From positions 434,001-498,000 of the forward strand of contig NZ_JAJNCZ010000002.1 in NCBI RefSeq assembly GCF_021026345.1: a DNA stretch of 64,000 nucleotides. Reading direction: 5' to 3'. The stretch is from Rhizobium sp. GN54 (GTDB lineage Bacteria > Pseudomonadota > Alphaproteobacteria > Rhizobiales > Rhizobiaceae). The notes below the pieces were generated by a model. It was not told the DNA's origin and did no database searches. It saw nothing but the letters and a program-made list of their open reading frames with translations. Of this stretch, positions 35,401 through 43,075 are shown piece after piece. A program made the translations under genes and the position numbers. Position 1 is the first letter of the stretch, and each line of letters begins with the position of its first letter.

Positions 35401-38034
35401 CAGCGTCGCGTCCATGCGGCTGCCGAACGTATCGGCGGCACGGGCGATCTCGTCGGAGGTGGTGCTGAGGCGGTCGGCGATGGCGCCGGCGCCGTCGCGC
35501 ATGCGCTTGTCGAGGGCCGCGGCACTGGTATCGATCGCCTTGCGGAAGTTCTCTTCCTGCTGCTCGAGGCTCATCTCCAGCATGCCGGCGCTGGTGGCGA
35601 TCGAGGTGCCGATCGCGGTCGCCTGGTCGGAGAGGGTATCGGACAGCTGCTTCTGGCCATCGGCGATCGCGACGTTGATCGCGTTGATGCGGTCGTCCAG
35701 CGTCGAGCGGATCTGGTCGTGGGTGGTGACGAGCGAGCCGGCCAGTTCGGTGGCGCGCTCGGACAGGGTGCCGGCGATCTCGGCGGCGCGGCCGGAGAAG
35801 GCATCGGCGAACTCCGCGACCTGGCCGGAAAGCACGCTGCCGATCTGCCGGGTGCCTTCGGCGAGGACGCCTTCGACGCGGTCGGCTGCGGTGCGGACCG
35901 AGCCTTCGAGGGCGCCGCTCGTCTCGGTGAGCATGGTGGACAGTGCCGCCGTCCGTTCGGACAGGGCGGTGTCGATCCGGTTGTGGCTCGCCGCGATCGA
36001 CGAGGTGATCTCGTCGGCCCGGGTCGCCAGCGCCTCCTCCATGCGGCTCTGGGCCGAATCGAGGCTGACGGCGAAGCCGAGCGTGCGGGTGTCGAGCGTG
36101 TCGATCAGGCGTTCCTCGCTGGCCGCCATGGTCGCCACGAGCTGGTCGGCCCGGGTGACGAAGCCGCTCTCGAGGCGCTCCTGTGCCTGCGACAGGCCGC
36201 TGATCAGGGCATCTGCGCGCTGGTTCAGCGCCGACTGCATCTTCTCCTGCGCGTCGCTGAGCGAGCCGTGCATGCGCTTTTCGGCGTCGGACATGACGCC
36301 GCGCATCTGGTCGTGCGCGCCGTCGACGGATGCGCGGATCGAGGCCGCATGGTCCTTGACGGCGCTCTCGAACACTTCCTGGCCGGTGCCCAGCGCCGTG
36401 GTCAGGGCGAAGGCCTGGTCGGTCAGCGTGGCACCGATCCGTTCGATGCTGCTGTTGAGAATGCCCTCGATCGCCTCGTTGCCGCCGCTGACCGTCTCGT
36501 TCAGGCGGCCAAGGCTTTCCATCAGCTTGGTGTCGAGCGAGCCGGCGCGCTGGTCGAACGCCTCGGCGAAGTCGACCAGCCGCTGGTCGAAGGCGCTTGC
36601 CACATGGCCGATCGTCGCCTGCAGCTTCTCGTCGAAGAAGCCGGAGCGGAGGTCGAGGTCCATGATCGTGTCGTCGGTCGCGTTCTTGAGGTTCTGGCGG
36701 AACTGCGCGCCCTTTTCGTCCAGCGTCGCGTTCATCGTCTGGATGACGTCGTCGAGGCCGCTGGTGATGGCCTGCTGGCCGACCGTCAGGCTCTCGCTGA
36801 TCTCGCGGGTGCGGGCGATCAGGGTTTCGTTGAGCTGGCGAGCGCGCTCGTTGAGCGCGGCATTGAGCTTTTCCGTATTCGCGTCCAGCGAGGAGGCGCG
36901 GGTCTCGAACTGGTTCAGCAGCGTCTGGCCCTGCCGTTCGAGTGCCTCGGACAGGCCTTCGAGGCGGCTGTCGAACTCGTTCGCCAGCGCGAAGCCGGAG
37001 GAATTGAGCGTCGACAGCAGCGAATCCGTGCGGGCAGAGAGCATGGCGCCGATCGTCTGGGTGGCGCCGTCCGACTTCTCCATCAGCATCGCGGCCCGGG
37101 TGTCGATCATCGAGGCGAAGGCTTCGCCGGAGGTGGCGATGCGGGTGGCGATGTTCTCGCTCGCCGCCTCCAGGTCGTGCCGCAACTGCTCGTTGGCTCC
37201 GGAAATGGTGGTGCGGATGCGCTCGGAATGGTTGACGATCGCCTCGCGCTCCGTGCCGAGTTCCTGCACGAGCGTGCGCACGCGGATCTCGTTGTCGGCA
37301 TAGCTGCGCTCGAGCGCATTGACCTCGGAATGGACCAGTGTCTCGAGTTCGGTGGCACGCGCGATGGTGCGCTCGATGCCCTCGTTCATGGCGGAGACTT
37401 CGCGGCGGACGGCCTGGCCGACCGACATGATGCGCTCGGAGGCGACCGTTTCCGGCTCCGACAGGCGAAGGGCGACCTCGGCCATGGAGCGGGCGGCATT
37501 GCGCAGCTCCTGGGCGCGCGAAATCATCGTGGCGAAGGCGAAGAAGAGCATGATCGGCATGACGATCGCGACCAGCATGCCGATCGCGCCCGGCAGGGCG
37601 ACGAGGTCGGCGACGGAGCGGATCTGCCAGATCTGCGGTGCATAGAGAAGATTGGCGACGCCGACGCCGCCGATCACCCAGAGCGCCGAAATGATTGCCG
37701 CCATACGGATGGCGGATCGGCTGGAACGCATCTCCAGCGTCCGCAGGATGGCGGCCGGCGATTTGCGCGAGGCGTCGTTGGCCGGCGTGAAGGCCGGGCT
37801 CTTCGGCGCGGGCTCGGGCGCGCTCTTGCGTTCCGGCTTGTCGGCCTTGTCGGGCTGCGTGGATGCGCGCGCCGTCGGCTTCGCGCCGCCTTCGGGGCTG
37901 CTGGCGGCAGCCGCTTCGTTGGCGGCGTTCGCGGGTGTCGCCGGTGCGAGATCGTCGAAGTCGATCTTCAGCGCTTCCTCAAGGGCCTGGAAAGCGGTGT
38001 CGTCGATCGACTCTGTGGTTTTCTTCGTCGCCAT
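32461..38034 (-). CDS. Giant membrane-anchored coiled-coil protein, growth pole ring (GPR)-like
   Basis: An 1857-residue protein, by far the largest in the window. Residues 1-110 are acidic then Pro/Ala-rich and low in order. Two membrane helices follow (about 111-131 and 149-171). About 1400 residues of heptad-rich helix carry recurring units of the type LSERATELxxxLxxxxxxI. A Pro/Gln-rich linker (about 1590-1720) leads to a compact C-terminal domain (about 1730-1857). Size, topology and the apolipoprotein-like repeats match the Agrobacterium GROWTH POLE RING protein, needed for polar growth and rod shape; the assignment is by resemblance. ATG 38034 starts MATKKTTESIDD. Long open frames on the opposite strand are composition shadows. 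Confidence 0.85.
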   Translation of the reverse strand: MATKKTTESIDDTAFQALEEALKIDFDDLAPATPANAANEAAAASSPEGGAKPTARASTQPDKADKPERKSAPEPAPKSPAFTPANDASRKSPAAILRTLEMRSSRSAIRMAAIISALWVIGGVGVANLLYAPQIWQIRSVADLVALPGAIGMLVAIVMPIMLFFAFATMISRAQELRNAARSMAEVALRLSEPETVASERIMSVGQAVRREVSAMNEGIERTIARATELETLVHSEVNALERSYADNEIRVRTLVQELGTEREAIVNHSERIRTTISGANEQLRHDLEAASENIATRIATSGEAFASMIDTRAAMLMEKSDGATQTIGAMLSARTDSLLSTLNSSGFALANEFDSRLEGLSEALERQGQTLLNQFETRASSLDANTEKLNAALNERARQLNETLIARTREISESLTVGQQAITSGLDDVIQTMNATLDEKGAQFRQNLKNATDDTIMDLDLRSGFFDEKLQATIGHVASAFDQRLVDFAEAFDQRAGSLDTKLMESLGRLNETVSGGNEAIEGILNSSIERIGATLTDQAFALTTALGTGQEVFESAVKDHAASIRASVDGAHDQMRGVMSDAEKRMHGSLSDAQEKMQSALNQRADALISGLSQAQERLESGFVTRADQLVATMAASEERLIDTLDTRTLGFAVSLDSAQSRMEEALATRADEITSSIAASHNRIDTALSERTAALSTMLTETSGALEGSVRTAADRVEGVLAEGTRQIGSVLSGQVAEFADAFSGRAAEIAGTLSERATELAGSLVTTHDQIRSTLDDRINAINVAIADGQKQLSDTLSDQATAIGTSIATSAGMLEMSLEQQEENFRKAIDTSAAALDKRMRDGAGAIADRLSTTSDEIARAADTFGSRMDATLNTVSTRLDDTGSWIESNLGALEGRIQHSVEHVAGLVDSAGNRIAETLSDRIGDLERAASDASETISTAVASSVGDLERASRSSADAISLAISGNVDQIERASTETANALGLAVSTSIGTLEHASENVAERIAATLSGRTAEIDRVTEEAANRIAGTIDERTGRIEERLSTMDKALSIGLENVHRTIDGKAAGLAHTLREAVTQAAQDMDAEAVRSAQSLAKTGEDFASLSTSLRGAVSRAAQDMGSEAQRAAETIAKTGEAFTEALAARNEAFARSVEETTGSTLSRFAEVEGRLEGHGQAIRAGLTDMEKALDARGNAIRSTLDERTRELNSMLSSRSAELGRLIDEKAKPIIEEYAATGREAADRIVAATQENGERLRSENAALLDAISARTNDTLGAIASRTQEAASALQQVESDLQGSVLSLIERLSGSNSAISALVHEATANLSQVDEKLSTSSERFTASADMVSTASRLLEGRIDRLSDISSGTLSQIGGIVGRFEDHSKLLSQASDLLGAAQSNLVSTLEERQDALRNLSVGLVQRSEDIENAMRSLEGMVEGTFSRAEQRSNQVAANLRSGIQASFADVGRLLGETEERAQSASNSLRDTLSRAGEEAGKAVEGAFANAEERSREVANRLRGSVGATLSDVDRLVTETGQKSDATTRQMGEQLRQAVEDALGKFSGATDEIRRAATDIRRELDQTRTELKRGAFDLPEEAKENAASMRRAVAEQIKALQDLSDIIGKSANSLEVSRPAEHRPTAAQAVAQAIQQVSQPAPQPPQRQEDSAPALRGTLGIERPAAPTIREAQPAREAQPSQITEQARAPEGGGWMRDLLRGASREEQQFGQPRAENQPQRSTDTRNPHHVVESLNSLSVDIARAIDHDASVDLWRRYQRGERDVFTRRLYTLKGQQTFDEIKRKYEREPEFRTAVDRYISDFEKLLADVARNDRDKVLTQSYLTSDTGKVYTMLAHAAGRFN

Positions 38035-38567
38035 GCGAATACGCCTCGTTACATTGTACGGACGCTTTCCGGATGGGCCTGCCGCCAGCACAGGTTCCCG
38101 GATCGCTTCCGATCGCGACGGCGCCCGGGCAGAGGCATCATGCCGACTGCGGGGCGGAACCGTCACTTCCTACTCCAAACGCGTTTGATAACCCCAAATC
38201 CTAAAGGCGCGTTACCCCAGGACACGGTTATCCACCAGGACCGGTCGCCGGTTCGGCACAATCCGTCCCTGATCGTATCGTAGTGACACATTCCCGTGTT
38301 CCACACAATTGACAGGCCCGCCGGCAGGCGCGGTTCCTAACAGAAAGTTAACGGCGATCCCCCCGGTATCATAGCGGAAAGACAGGAAAATCCCACATTT
38401 GGGTTACCGTTAACCATAGTTGGCGATTCTGGCCGCGATCGGTGCGGGATTTACTTCCTTCGGCGGGTCTCGGGACCACAATCACCACCGGCGGCACAGG
38501 TTGCCGGGCGAGGGGCGTCCGGCCCGCAAACCGCACCGCCATGCAATCCGCCCGGGAGGGCAAGCCG
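38035..38567. other. Divergent intergenic region between giant coiled-coil gene and HPt gene
   Basis: A 533-base region without a convincing gene. It contains an AT-richer core (about 38270-38430) with a candidate CtrA box and a TTAACCAT half-site, so both flanking genes may be transcribed from here. An in-frame extension of the HPt gene back to 38442 has no ribosome-binding site and is not supported. Confidence 0.6.
38337..38352 (+). promoter_or_regulatory. Candidate CtrA box between coiled-coil and HPt genes
   Basis: CTAA, seven bases, then TTAAC matches the CtrA consensus with one mismatch. A second half-site, TTAACCAT, lies at 38410-38417. The position 300 bases 5' of the coiled-coil gene and 215 bases 5' of the HPt gene would suit either promoter. 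Confidence 0.45.
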
Positions 38568-38882
38568 ATGAAGCCGCAGCCGATCGATCTCGAACACCTG
38601 TCCCGCCAGACCATGGGCGACCGGGAGGTGGCGGGGGAAGTGCTCGACCTCTTCGTCCGGCAGGCCGGCCGCTGCCTGGCCGAACTCGGCACCGGTGGCG
38701 AGGAGGAGGCCAGAAAGGCGGTCGCGCATCGCCTGCTGGGGGCTGCGCGCGGGATCGGCGCCGATGGTGTCGCCCGTGCGGCGCAGGCGCTGGAGGCCCG
38801 GCCGGCGGATGCCGGCGCGCTGGCCGCCTTGCGGATCGCCGTCGCCGAGGCCGAGGAATTCATCGCCGGCCTGGACCGCTGA
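38568..38882 (+). CDS. Histidine phosphotransfer (HPt) domain protein
   Basis: A 104-residue, all-helical protein. The phospho-accepting histidine is probably His54 in AVAHRLLGAARGIGADG, close to the usual HPt pattern AHxLKGxxxxxGA. HPt proteins relay phosphate between hybrid kinases and response regulators. No kinase or regulator is adjacent; CckA is encoded about 10 kb away, but it normally uses ChpT. ATG 38568 has GGAGG nine bases upstream. Confidence 0.82.
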   Translation: MKPQPIDLEHLSRQTMGDREVAGEVLDLFVRQAGRCLAELGTGGEEEARKAVAHRLLGAARGIGADGVARAAQALEARPADAGALAALRIAVAEAEEFIAGLDR

Positions 38883-39069
38883 GCCTGCCGGAATGCGTCG
38901 CCGTCGACGGGTCGCAGACCGGCGGCGCGGCGGCGGAGGAAGCGGACCCATCGCTGCTGGCGCTGTTGACTGTCCCTGGGATTTGTTGGAAGTAACCGGC
39001 AACGTGCAAACGCGCCCGCCAGAGGGCGTTCGATGCAGATATTGAACAATCTCGTTTCGGAAATACACG

Positions 39070-39390
39070 ATGACCAAGCTTACGATCGTCGCATTCGATG
39101 GCACCCCTCATGACCTGGAGGTCGCCAACGGCTCCACGGTGATGGAGAACGCGGTGCGCAATTCCGTCCCCGGGATCGAGGCGGAGTGCGGCGGCGCCTG
39201 TGCCTGCGCCACCTGTCATGTCTATGTCGACGATGCCTGGACCGCTGCGGTCGGCACGCCGGAGGCGATGGAAGAGGACATGCTCGACTTTGCCTACGAC
39301 GTGCGACCGACCTCGCGGCTGAGCTGTCAGATCAAGATGTCCGACGCGCTGGACGGGCTCGTGGTCCACGTTCCCGAGCGCCAGGGCTGA
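39070..39390 (+). CDS. [2Fe-2S] ferredoxin, adrenodoxin/FdxB type
   Basis: A 106-residue ferredoxin with cluster ligands Cys40, Cys46, Cys49 and Cys86 (C-x5-C-x2-C...C). Adrenodoxin-type features are [15 protein letters not shown] and the [20 protein letters not shown] tail. Such ferredoxins pass electrons to cytochrome P450s, Rieske or Fe-S assembly systems. A flavoprotein resembling ferredoxin reductase follows 62 bases later on the same strand, so the two probably form a redox pair. Confidence 0.95.
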   Translation: MTKLTIVAFDGTPHDLEVANGSTVMENAVRNSVPGIEAECGGACACATCHVYVDDAWTAAVGTPEAMEEDMLDFAYDVRPTSRLSCQIKMSDALDGLVVHVPERQG

Positions 39391-39452
39391 TCGCAAGGCC
39401 GCATTTGCCGGCCGCTTTGGCCCGTGCGCGGCGGTGAGAGACGGGTGAGGGG

Positions 39453-40139
39453 ATGGTGAACCGCGGAAATGCCGATGTCCTGATCGTCGGAGCGGGCCCG
39501 GCCGCGCTGTTTGCGATCTTCCAGCTCGGCATCTACGGCTTTCGCTGCCATCTCGTCGACCGTCTGGACCGCGCCGGCGGCCAGTGCGCTGTGCTCTACC
39601 CCGACAAGCCGATCTACGACGTTCCCGGCTTTCCCGAGATCAGCGGCGGCGAGCTGACGGAGCGGCTGATGCGGCAAGCCGCGCCGTGCGACCCCCGTTT
39701 CACCTTCGGACGCTCGGTCGTCGCGCTTGCGGCGACGGACGGCGGCGCCTGGCGGGTTGGCCTTGACGACGGTACGCCGATCGACACAGGCTGCGTGATC
39801 CTTGCCACCGGGCTCGGACTGTTCGACAGGCCGCCCGGCGCATCCGCGGAGGAGCTCGTTCCCGGACCTGTGGCGCAATGGCCGCTGGAGCGGAACCGCG
39901 GCGGCATTCGCGTCGATCCGTCGACTTTCCAGGCTGCGCACGTCCAGACTGCGCAGCAGGGCCTGTTTGCGATCGGCGATGCCTGCGACTATCCGGGCAA
40001 GGTGAAGTTGATCCTGTCGGGCTTCCACGAGGCGGCGCTGGCGACGCAGGAGATCCGCAGGCATCTCACAGGCAAGCGGCCGACGGTCGCCTATTCCACC
40101 ACGTCGAAGCGCGTGCGCGAGCGTCTCGGGCGCGGCTGA
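39453..40139 (+). CDS. Ferredoxin-reductase-like flavoprotein lacking the NADPH-binding domain
   Basis: A 228-residue protein, whereas thioredoxin-reductase-type ferredoxin-NADP reductases have about 340. The N-terminal half of the FAD domain (VLIVGAGPAALFA, AGGQC, YDVPGFP, VILATGLGLF; residues about 8-125) is followed directly by its C-terminal half (GGIRVDPSTFQ, GLFAIGDACDYPGKVKLILSGFHEAA). The expected central NADPH Rossmann domain with its second GxGxxA is missing. The frame is intact through the junction, so this is a real domain loss, not a frameshift. A C-terminal tail with a short Ser/Thr motif (AYSTTSK) resembles the FNR tail. Without NADPH binding it must take electrons from another donor, possibly the adjacent ferredoxin. 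Confidence 0.85.
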   Translation: MVNRGNADVLIVGAGPAALFAIFQLGIYGFRCHLVDRLDRAGGQCAVLYPDKPIYDVPGFPEISGGELTERLMRQAAPCDPRFTFGRSVVALAATDGGAWRVGLDDGTPIDTGCVILATGLGLFDRPPGASAEELVPGPVAQWPLERNRGGIRVDPSTFQAAHVQTAQQGLFAIGDACDYPGKVKLILSGFHEAALATQEIRRHLTGKRPTVAYSTTSKRVRERLGRG

Positions 40140-40162
40140 TCCGGATCATGGCTTTGAGGGGC

Positions 40163-40198
40163 AAAAAAGTGCCTCGCCGTCCGATGGACAAGCGAGGC
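40163..40198 (-). terminator. Minus-strand terminator-like hairpin
   Basis: Read on the minus strand, a 7-bp stem (GCCTCGC with GCGAGGC) with a 14-base loop is followed by AC and TTTTTT. It lies 245 bases after the DUF922 stop and just beyond the end of the opposing flavoprotein gene. It may end a long DUF922 transcript. Confidence 0.6.
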
Positions 40199-40442
40199 GA
40201 GGAGGGCGCATCGCTAGCGGGCGAGGGAGGTTACACCTGCTGCACAAAGGGGACGCGCCAGGAGAAACTGCTGCATTTGCGACAGGGAAGTCTGTCTCAA
40301 GAACCTGTCATAACGCTGCAATATAGATAAGCCGATTCCCGGCGCTGTGCCATCGCTAGATTTCACCATTCATTTGTGGTGGAAGGCTTTCTGTGCGGCA
40401 ACCCCTGGAATATGCTCTGCCGCGCTTGCCGATCGGCGGAAC
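40199..40442. other. Intergenic region without a recognised gene
   Basis: This is the rest of the 303-base gap between the converging flavoprotein and DUF922 genes. It is of mixed composition with no clear promoter or open frame. A small RNA on the minus strand ending at the terminator is possible but nothing in the sequence shows one. Confidence 0.4.
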
Positions 40443-41051
40443 CTACTTCGACCGTTCCAGTCGATGGGTGAGAAGGCGCAGCATGCGCTCGTTGAAATTG
40501 TAGGATTCGACCCGGTCGAAGCGCGCCTGGTCCTTGTCATGCGCCTCCACCGCCGCCGCGGTGACGCGATCCACCTTTGCCTGGAGACGGTCGCAATCCT
40601 TGTCCGGCCGCAGCGCCTTCAACTGCTTCTCCAGGTCGCGCGCATGGTTGCGGGCGATCTCGGCGTGGCGTTCCTCGTGCCGCTTGATGTCGCTCGAGAG
40701 CGTGTCCCAGACCAGCCCGAGCGACTTGCTGGCGGTGCGGCGATGCTTCCAGCGCGGCAGGATGATGTTGGTGGACAGCGTCACCTTGGCATCGCCGACG
40801 TGGCATTTGCCGCCCCGCCTGACATAGGTGACGGAGCCGCCGAAGCGGATGCGCGTGGCGCCGGGATGGCGCGAGCCGGTGTTCTTCATCTTCGGACCGC
40901 GCTTGCTGAGCTCGTCGTCGAGTTCCGCCGCGGTCTTGCCGCCCACGGAGAAATAGGAAAACGTCTTGTTGGTGAGGGTTTCCGCACGGGCGGTCGCTGC
41001 AGTGGCTGAAACGATCAGGAGCAGAAGGAGCGTCTTGGCGATGGCTGGCAT
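40443..41051 (-). CDS. DUF922 secreted protein, possible zinc protease
   Basis: A 202-residue precursor with a signal peptide ending near residue 23 (TAARA). DUF922 features include FSYFSVGGKTAAEL and the conserved RHEERHAEIA with HExxH at 125-129, a typical zinc-protease motif. A Cys pair (about 83 and 159) may form a disulfide. The family is predicted to be periplasmic metalloproteases; activity is unproven. ATG 41051 has GAGGA five bases upstream. Confidence 0.82.
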   Translation of the reverse strand: MPAIAKTLLLLLIVSATAATARAETLTNKTFSYFSVGGKTAAELDDELSKRGPKMKNTGSRHPGATRIRFGGSVTYVRRGGKCHVGDAKVTLSTNIILPRWKHRRTASKSLGLVWDTLSSDIKRHEERHAEIARNHARDLEKQLKALRPDKDCDRLQAKVDRVTAAAVEAHDKDQARFDRVESYNFNERMLRLLTHRLERSK

Positions 41052-41246
41052 TGTCTTCCTCGAGGTCCGCTCCATTTTGCGGACTGGTCCGGTGCAAGTC
41101 TAGGCTAGTTTGTTGCGAAATGGTTTAACGCAGGCGATGAAACCGCTCCCGGCCCGGGATGGCAAAGGCGGTTGAACTCGCCACGAGGTTCGGGCATAGC
41201 CCTGTCATGTGGCGCGGCACTTTCCTGCGGTGCGCGCCCGCTGCCG

Positions 41247-42128
41247 ATGGATGGTCCCATGTATTCTGCCTTTGCCCCGTTCCAATGGTCGCTCGCGCAC
41301 GGTCGCAGCCTGCTACTGGGGCCTCAAGGCCTGATCATGGCGATCGTCAACGTCACCCCCGATTCATTTTCCGATGGCGGCCTGCACGACACGGCGGCCA
41401 AGGCCATCGAGCATGCCCGCTTCTGTCTCGCGCAGGGTGCGCACATCGTCGACATCGGCGGCGAGTCCACCCGGCCGGGGGCGGCCGTGGTCTCCGCCGC
41501 CGAGGAACAGGACCGGGTGCTGCCGGTGATCGAGGCGCTGGCGCGGGACGGTGAGGCGGCAATTTCGATCGACACCTATCGCGCCGAGACGGCCCGGCTG
41601 GCGGTGGCGGCCGGCGCGCACATCGTCAACGACGTGCACGGGCTGCAACGCGAACCGGCGATTGCCGGTATTGCGGCGGAGACGGGTGCGGGCCTGTGCA
41701 TCATGCACACCGGCCGCGACCGCGAAAAGCTGCCCGACGTCATCGAGGACCAGTTCGCCTTCCTGGAGACCTCGCTGGCGATCGCCCGTGATGCGGGCGT
41801 CGCCGACGAGACGATCGTACTGGACCCCGGCTTCGGCTTTGCCAAGAACACCGAGGAGAACATCGCGCTGATGGCGCGCTTCGAGGAACTGCAGCGCTTC
41901 GAACGGCCGCTGCTCGCCGGCACGTCGCGCAAGCGCTTCATCGGGTCGGTGACAGGGCGGGACACCGTCGAGCGCGATGTCGGCACGGCGGCGACGACGG
42001 TGCTGTTGCGGCTGGCGGGCGCGGCGATTTTCAGGGTGCACGATGTCGCATTCAACAGGGATGCGCTGCTCATGGCGGATGCTATGGTGGAGGCGCGGCT
42101 CGGACGTGCAGCGCGCGCCGGCGATTGA
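41247..42128 (+). CDS. folP: Dihydropteroate synthase
   Basis: A TIM-barrel enzyme of about 293 residues that joins p-aminobenzoate to hydroxymethyl-dihydropterin pyrophosphate in folate synthesis. Signatures include AIVNVTPDSFSDGG, DIGGESTRPGA, SIDTYRAE, LDPGFGFAKNTEEN and the GTSRKRFIG phosphate site. ATG 41247 and ATG 41259 are both possible and neither has a clear ribosome-binding site; the length fits either. It heads a folP-folB-folK operon. Confidence 0.95.
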   Translation: MDGPMYSAFAPFQWSLAHGRSLLLGPQGLIMAIVNVTPDSFSDGGLHDTAAKAIEHARFCLAQGAHIVDIGGESTRPGAAVVSAAEEQDRVLPVIEALARDGEAAISIDTYRAETARLAVAAGAHIVNDVHGLQREPAIAGIAAETGAGLCIMHTGRDREKLPDVIEDQFAFLETSLAIARDAGVADETIVLDPGFGFAKNTEENIALMARFEELQRFERPLLAGTSRKRFIGSVTGRDTVERDVGTAATTVLLRLAGAAIFRVHDVAFNRDALLMADAMVEARLGRAARAGD

Positions 42129-42141
42129 GGACATAGCGGAC

Positions 42142-42510
42142 ATGACCACGACCTACACCATCACGATGAAGAACTGCGCCTTCTTCGCCCGGCATGGATT
42201 GCACGACGCCGAGGAATTTCTCGGCCAGCGCTTCTTCGTCGATGCGGAACTGGAGGTGGCGCCGTCCAGGCCGCTTTCGGACGACCAGATCGGCTCGACC
42301 GTCGACTATGGCGTCGCCTTCCAGGAGATCGAGGCGATCGTGACGGGGCGGCGACGCTTCCTCATCGAGGCGCTGGCCCAGGAGATCGCGACCGCGCTCT
42401 GTAGCCGCTTTCCACAGATCCGGCGTGCCCGGATCTCCGTCCGCAAGCCGAATGCGCCGGTTGTGGGTGTTCTCGACTATGTGGAGGTGACGGTCGACCA
42501 TGCCGTCTGA
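42142..42510 (+). CDS. folB: Dihydroneopterin aldolase
   Basis: A 122-residue tunnel-fold enzyme that cleaves dihydroneopterin to hydroxymethyl-dihydropterin and glycolaldehyde. FFARHGLHDAEEFLGQRFFVD, the STVDYG motif and the C-terminal RKPNAPV segment are typical. It starts 13 bases after folP and its last 11 bases overlap the start of folK. Confidence 0.95.
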   Translation: MTTTYTITMKNCAFFARHGLHDAEEFLGQRFFVDAELEVAPSRPLSDDQIGSTVDYGVAFQEIEAIVTGRRRFLIEALAQEIATALCSRFPQIRRARISVRKPNAPVVGVLDYVEVTVDHAV

Positions 42511-43021
42511 ACCCCTCCGCCATTGTGCAGCGTTGGGGCTCGGGGGCAATATCGGAGACCCCGTGGCCGCGATGCGCCAGGCGCTGGCCGGGCTCGATGC
42601 CCGCGCCGACTGCGCGGTGACCGCGGTATCCCGCCTCTACCGGACCCCGCCCTGGGGCAAGACCGACCAGGCCTGGTTCTTCAACGCCTGCGCGCTGGTC
42701 GAGACCGCGCTTTCGCCGGAAGACCTGCTGGAGGCCTGCCTTTCGATGGAGCGCGAGATGAAGCGGGAGCGCATCGAGCGCTGGGGGCCGCGCACGATCG
42801 ACATCGACATCCTGACCTATGACGATCTGGTGCAGGCCGGCGAGAGGCTGGAAATTCCCCATCCGCGCATGACCGAACGCGGGTTCGTACTGATGCCGCT
42901 TGCCGACATCGCCCCGGATGCGATCGTGCGGGGCAGGGCGGTGTCGTCCTGGCTGGCGGCGGCGGATGTCGGGGGCATCGAGCGTGTCGGAGACGACGGG
43001 AACTGGTGGCGGGCCGGCTAG
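42500..43021 (+). CDS. folK: 2-amino-4-hydroxy-6-hydroxymethyldihydropteridine pyrophosphokinase
   Basis: A 173-residue HPPK that pyrophosphorylates the pterin before the FolP step. GLGGNIGDP, the active-site RLYRTPPWGKTDQAWFFNA and GPRTIDIDILTY with HPRMTERGFVLMPLADIAP are all clear. The 11-base overlap with folB suggests translational coupling. Confidence 0.95.
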   Translation: MPSEPLRHCAALGLGGNIGDPVAAMRQALAGLDARADCAVTAVSRLYRTPPWGKTDQAWFFNACALVETALSPEDLLEACLSMEREMKRERIERWGPRTIDIDILTYDDLVQAGERLEIPHPRMTERGFVLMPLADIAPDAIVRGRAVSSWLAAADVGGIERVGDDGNWWRAG

Positions 43022-43075
43022 CGCGCATGCGTTGGCGCGCGGTTCGGCAACAAGGGCGACCCGCCGAAATCGGCC

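Noticed and set aside
34507-38283. Very long plus-strand open frame (over 1200 codons) opposite the giant coiled-coil gene
   Set aside because: It is the complement of a repetitive high-GC coding sequence. Its translation is Arg/Gly/Ala-rich with no domain, and the minus-strand frame has clear membrane helices, heptads and a proper start.
40171-40198. Possible plus-strand terminator after the flavoprotein
   Set aside because: The stem has no T-tract on the plus strand. The T6 run is on the minus strand, so it was called as a minus-strand terminator.
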